Source of the DNA: CAISCU01 sp943361925
GTDB lineage: Bacteria > Bacteroidota > Bacteroidia > UKL13-3
Direction: 5' to 3'
NCBI GenBank assembly: GCA_943361925.1
Contig: CALRIT020000016.1
Coordinates: 1-64,000 of the forward strand
Length of the DNA stretch: 64,000 nt
The notes under the pieces are model-generated. The model saw only the letters and a program-made list of their open reading frames with translations. It made no database searches and was not told the DNA's origin. Position numbers and translations under genes: made by a program. Below, piece by piece: positions 62,273-64,000 of this stretch. Numbering within the stretch: position 1 is the first letter of the stretch; every line of letters begins with the position of its first letter.

Positions 62273-63739
62273 CTATTGTCCTTGAGCCAATGAATATCCT
62301 GCTTTTTCGCCAAATTTTCTCAGAATTTCAGCAGTAGAAACCATTAAATCTGCAGATACTCTTGAAGACAAAGCAAACATTTCTTCAAGATTAGTTTGTG
62401 TAGGAACTTCAATTCTAGCTCTGTATTGGTCAACACATTCTGTAAATACACTTCCTGTTGGCCAAACCTGAGTTCCTCTATTAGAAATCATGATTAACTT
62501 CTGTTCACCTACTAAGTGTTTTTGAATCATTGGAGCCAATTCTGCAGCAGTTAAAGTTGATTCTACAAACAAATCAACCCCAACAACTTTAGATTCTTCC
62601 TTCACCTGATTTCCTAACATCATTTTTTGCTCACTTGGAGGAACCGGTTTATGAAATCCTGCTGATGTAGCTTTTGTATCTCTTGCTGCATTTTCTTTAG
62701 GTGATTTTCCTAAATTAGAAATAATCGCCTTTGCAAAATCTGTTGTGCTTAATGATGGAGTGCTTCTATCGCCAAAATCACCTGTATGAACACCATTTTC
62801 TAAAGTGTATAACAATGAGTTTTCAATCAGATTTGCATGTTCCATGAAACCTAAGTAACGTAACATCATAAATCCGCTTAATAATAAAGCAGTTGGATTA
62901 GCAATGTTCTTTCCTGTAATATCCGGTGCTGTTCCGTGAACTGCTTCGAAAATCGAAATATGCTCACCTACATTTGCTGATGGCGCAAAACCCAATCCAC
63001 CAACTAAACCTGCACATAAATCACTCATGATATCGCCTTGTAAATTGGTTAATACCACGATTTCGAATTGTTGTGGTTTCGCTACCAGTTTCATAGCCAA
63101 GTCATCAACAATCATATCGTTTGCTTCAATTTCAGGATATTCTTTTGCTACTTCATAAAAAGTTTCTAAAAACAATCCATCAGTCAATTTCATGATGTTT
63201 GCTTTGTGAGCACAAGTTACTTTATGGAAACCTTCACGTTTTGCCATTTCAAAAGCAAATCTGTGAACCTGAGTACTACCCGGACGAGTAATAAAACGAC
63301 GGCACAATGCCACATCTTGAGTAAGCATATGTTCTATTCCACCATAAGTTCCTTCAATATTCTCACGAACAATCGTGATATCAATCGGAATTCCTGCTTT
63401 AGAAAAAACTGTGTCAACACCGTTAAGTGATTTAAAATGTCTTCTGTTAGCAAATGTGCTCCATGTCTTACGTGCAGTTACATTGATACTTTTTACTCCT
63501 TTTCCTTTTGGAGTTTCCATTGGACCTTTAAACAAAATTCCATTGCTTTCAACACTGGCTTTAGCCTCATCTGTCATTCCGGTACTAAAACCGGCTTCAT
63601 AAAATTTCTTTCCCATATCGATATACTCGTAGGAAAGTGGAACTTGTGCAGCATCAAAAATACTGATAACTGCATCCATAATCTCGGGACCAATTCCGTC
63701 CCCTTTTGCAACTGAAATTTTAATTGGATTCATTGACAT
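62273..63739 (-). CDS. icd: NADP-type isocitrate dehydrogenase (Rickettsia/Thermus-like)
   Basis: I start the gene at the ATG at 63739 (488 residues, MSMNPIKISVAKGDGIGPEI); the longer reading begins at a TTG lying inside the -7 element. GDGIGPEIMDAV is the IDH/IMDH nucleotide-fold start. The isocitrate region has ARKTWSTFANRRHFKS, with RENIEGTYGGIEH near 126-138, then HKANIMKLTDGLF near 187, MIVDDLAMKLVAKPQQF near 214 and NLQGDIMSDL near 237. HGTAPDITGKNIANP near 272 is the cofactor-determinant region. A roughly 150-residue C-terminal extension follows, as in Thermus/Rickettsia-type enzymes. It converts isocitrate to 2-oxoglutarate in the TCA cycle. Confidence 0.93.
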   Translation of the reverse strand: MSMNPIKISVAKGDGIGPEIMDAVISIFDAAQVPLSYEYIDMGKKFYEAGFSTGMTDEAKASVESNGILFKGPMETPKGKGVKSINVTARKTWSTFANRRHFKSLNGVDTVFSKAGIPIDITIVRENIEGTYGGIEHMLTQDVALCRRFITRPGSTQVHRFAFEMAKREGFHKVTCAHKANIMKLTDGLFLETFYEVAKEYPEIEANDMIVDDLAMKLVAKPQQFEIVVLTNLQGDIMSDLCAGLVGGLGFAPSANVGEHISIFEAVHGTAPDITGKNIANPTALLLSGFMMLRYLGFMEHANLIENSLLYTLENGVHTGDFGDRSTPSLSTTDFAKAIISNLGKSPKENAARDTKATSAGFHKPVPPSEQKMMLGNQVKEESKVVGVDLFVESTLTAAELAPMIQKHLVGEQKLIMISNRGTQVWPTGSVFTECVDQYRARIEVPTQTNLEEMFALSSRVSADLMVSTAEILRKFGEKAGYSLAQGQ

Positions 63740-63796
63740 TTGGTTGTGTTTCTGGTAAACATTTGAAAAGATGAAAAGTTTCATTTTTTCGAGCCG

Positions 63797-63827
63797 CAAA
63801 AATAATCAACATTAGCTCGGCTACCAA
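63797..63827 (-). promoter_or_regulatory. Promoter of icd
   Basis: On the minus strand TTG (63827-63825), 20 bases, then TATTTTTG (63804-63797), an exact consensus match. The TTG that would begin a longer icd reading is part of this element, so the downstream ATG is the better start. Confidence 0.72.
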
Positions 63828-63853
63828 GTAATGTATACCAAATTAATAAAACG

Positions 63854-63861
63854 TATTTTCG
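63854..63861 (+). promoter_or_regulatory. Candidate -7 element adjoining the aminotransferase ATG
   Basis: TATTTTCG ends 4 bases before the ATG. If real, the transcript would be nearly leaderless. No -33 TTG is visible at the expected place. Confidence 0.3.
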
Positions 63862-63865
63862 AAAC

Positions 63866-64000
63866 ATGAATCAAAAGCAAATTTTCCTGGCTCATCAGGC
63901 TCAAACCACCCATTTTCCTTTGATGATGGAAATGGCAAAGGCAGAAGGAAATTATATTTATGATACCGATGGCAAAAAGTACCTCGATTTAATTTCCGGT
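63866..64000 (+). CDS. Class III aminotransferase (partial, N-terminus)
   Basis: Only 45 residues are visible before the right edge. The segment MAKAEGNYIYDTDGKKYLDL is the start of class III (ornithine/GABA/acetylornithine-type) PLP aminotransferases, with the GxYIYDxDGKxYLDL pattern. The Lys that binds PLP lies beyond the window. It is divergent from icd across about 126 bases. The subfamily cannot be told. Confidence 0.85.
   Translation, partial: MNQKQIFLAHQAQTTHFPLMMEMAKAEGNYIYDTDGKKYLDLISG

Noticed and set aside
63740..63799. 20-residue N-terminal extension of icd
   Set aside because: Begins at a TTG lying in the -7 promoter element; the family starts near the internal ATG.

Overview
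The window is an AT-rich stretch of a Bacteroidota chromosome. The evidence is consistent: several secreted proteins end in type IX secretion (T9SS, Por) sorting tails, promoter-like sites match the Bacteroidota TTG-N19-TAnnTTTG consensus, Shine-Dalgarno sites are mostly absent, and the gene content (HmuY-like proteins with a TonB receptor, DUF5723/OmpA proteins, LruC lipoprotein, 4-base ATGA junctions) is typical of the phylum. The genus cannot be resolved from this sequence. I saw no tRNA, rRNA, CRISPR array, insertion sequence or prophage.

Layout. 1-2.5 kb: a minus-strand polyprenyl-type glycosylation operon (GT2, methyltransferase, and a GT-A-like/PMT-type membrane protein cut by the left edge). 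2.7-7.8 kb: hflX, then a divergent plus-strand run (secreted unknown, multipass membrane protein, YdcF/ElyC-like protein, ndk) ending at a perfect palindromic terminator. 7.9-22.7 kb: a minus-strand envelope/secretion block with two giant T9SS-tailed propeller/FN3 proteins, a lipoprotein and a DUF5723-TSP3-OmpA protein. 22.8-25.9 kb: acyl-CoA dehydrogenase and panD/YbhN-like/rfaE2. 26-31.5 kb: a tightly coupled plus-strand operon of HmuY-like (T9SS), TonB receptor, HmuY-like (lipoprotein) and a TolB-type propeller, preceded by a tandem-repeat candidate operator. 31.5-34.9 kb: a secreted GH13 amylase and a lipocalin. 35-45.6 kb: uvrA, then a wall/exopolymer-modification set (glucosaminidase, SGNH protein, LruC lipoprotein, SGNH protein, MBOAT acyltransferase) and a CxxCH haem-binding membrane protein. 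45.6-56.8 kb: histidine phosphatase, divergent from a four-gene signalling operon (FIST protein, hybrid kinase with periplasmic propeller, soluble ten-PAS kinase, secreted Kazal-domain protein). 57-60.5 kb: rplM-rpsI-rpsB-tsf-pyrH with terminators. 60.5-63.7 kb: icd-xseA-xseB on the minus strand. The right edge cuts a class III aminotransferase.

The strongest candidate for an undescribed system is the FIST/hybrid kinase/multi-PAS kinase/Kazal operon. FIST proteins next to hybrid kinases are known in Proteobacteria as NosP-type haem/NO sensors. Here the same pairing appears with a propeller-sensor kinase, a second giant cytosolic kinase, and a secreted putative protease inhibitor translationally coupled to it. 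Next is the double-HmuY operon around one TonB receptor. All functional statements rest on motif reading without database searches.
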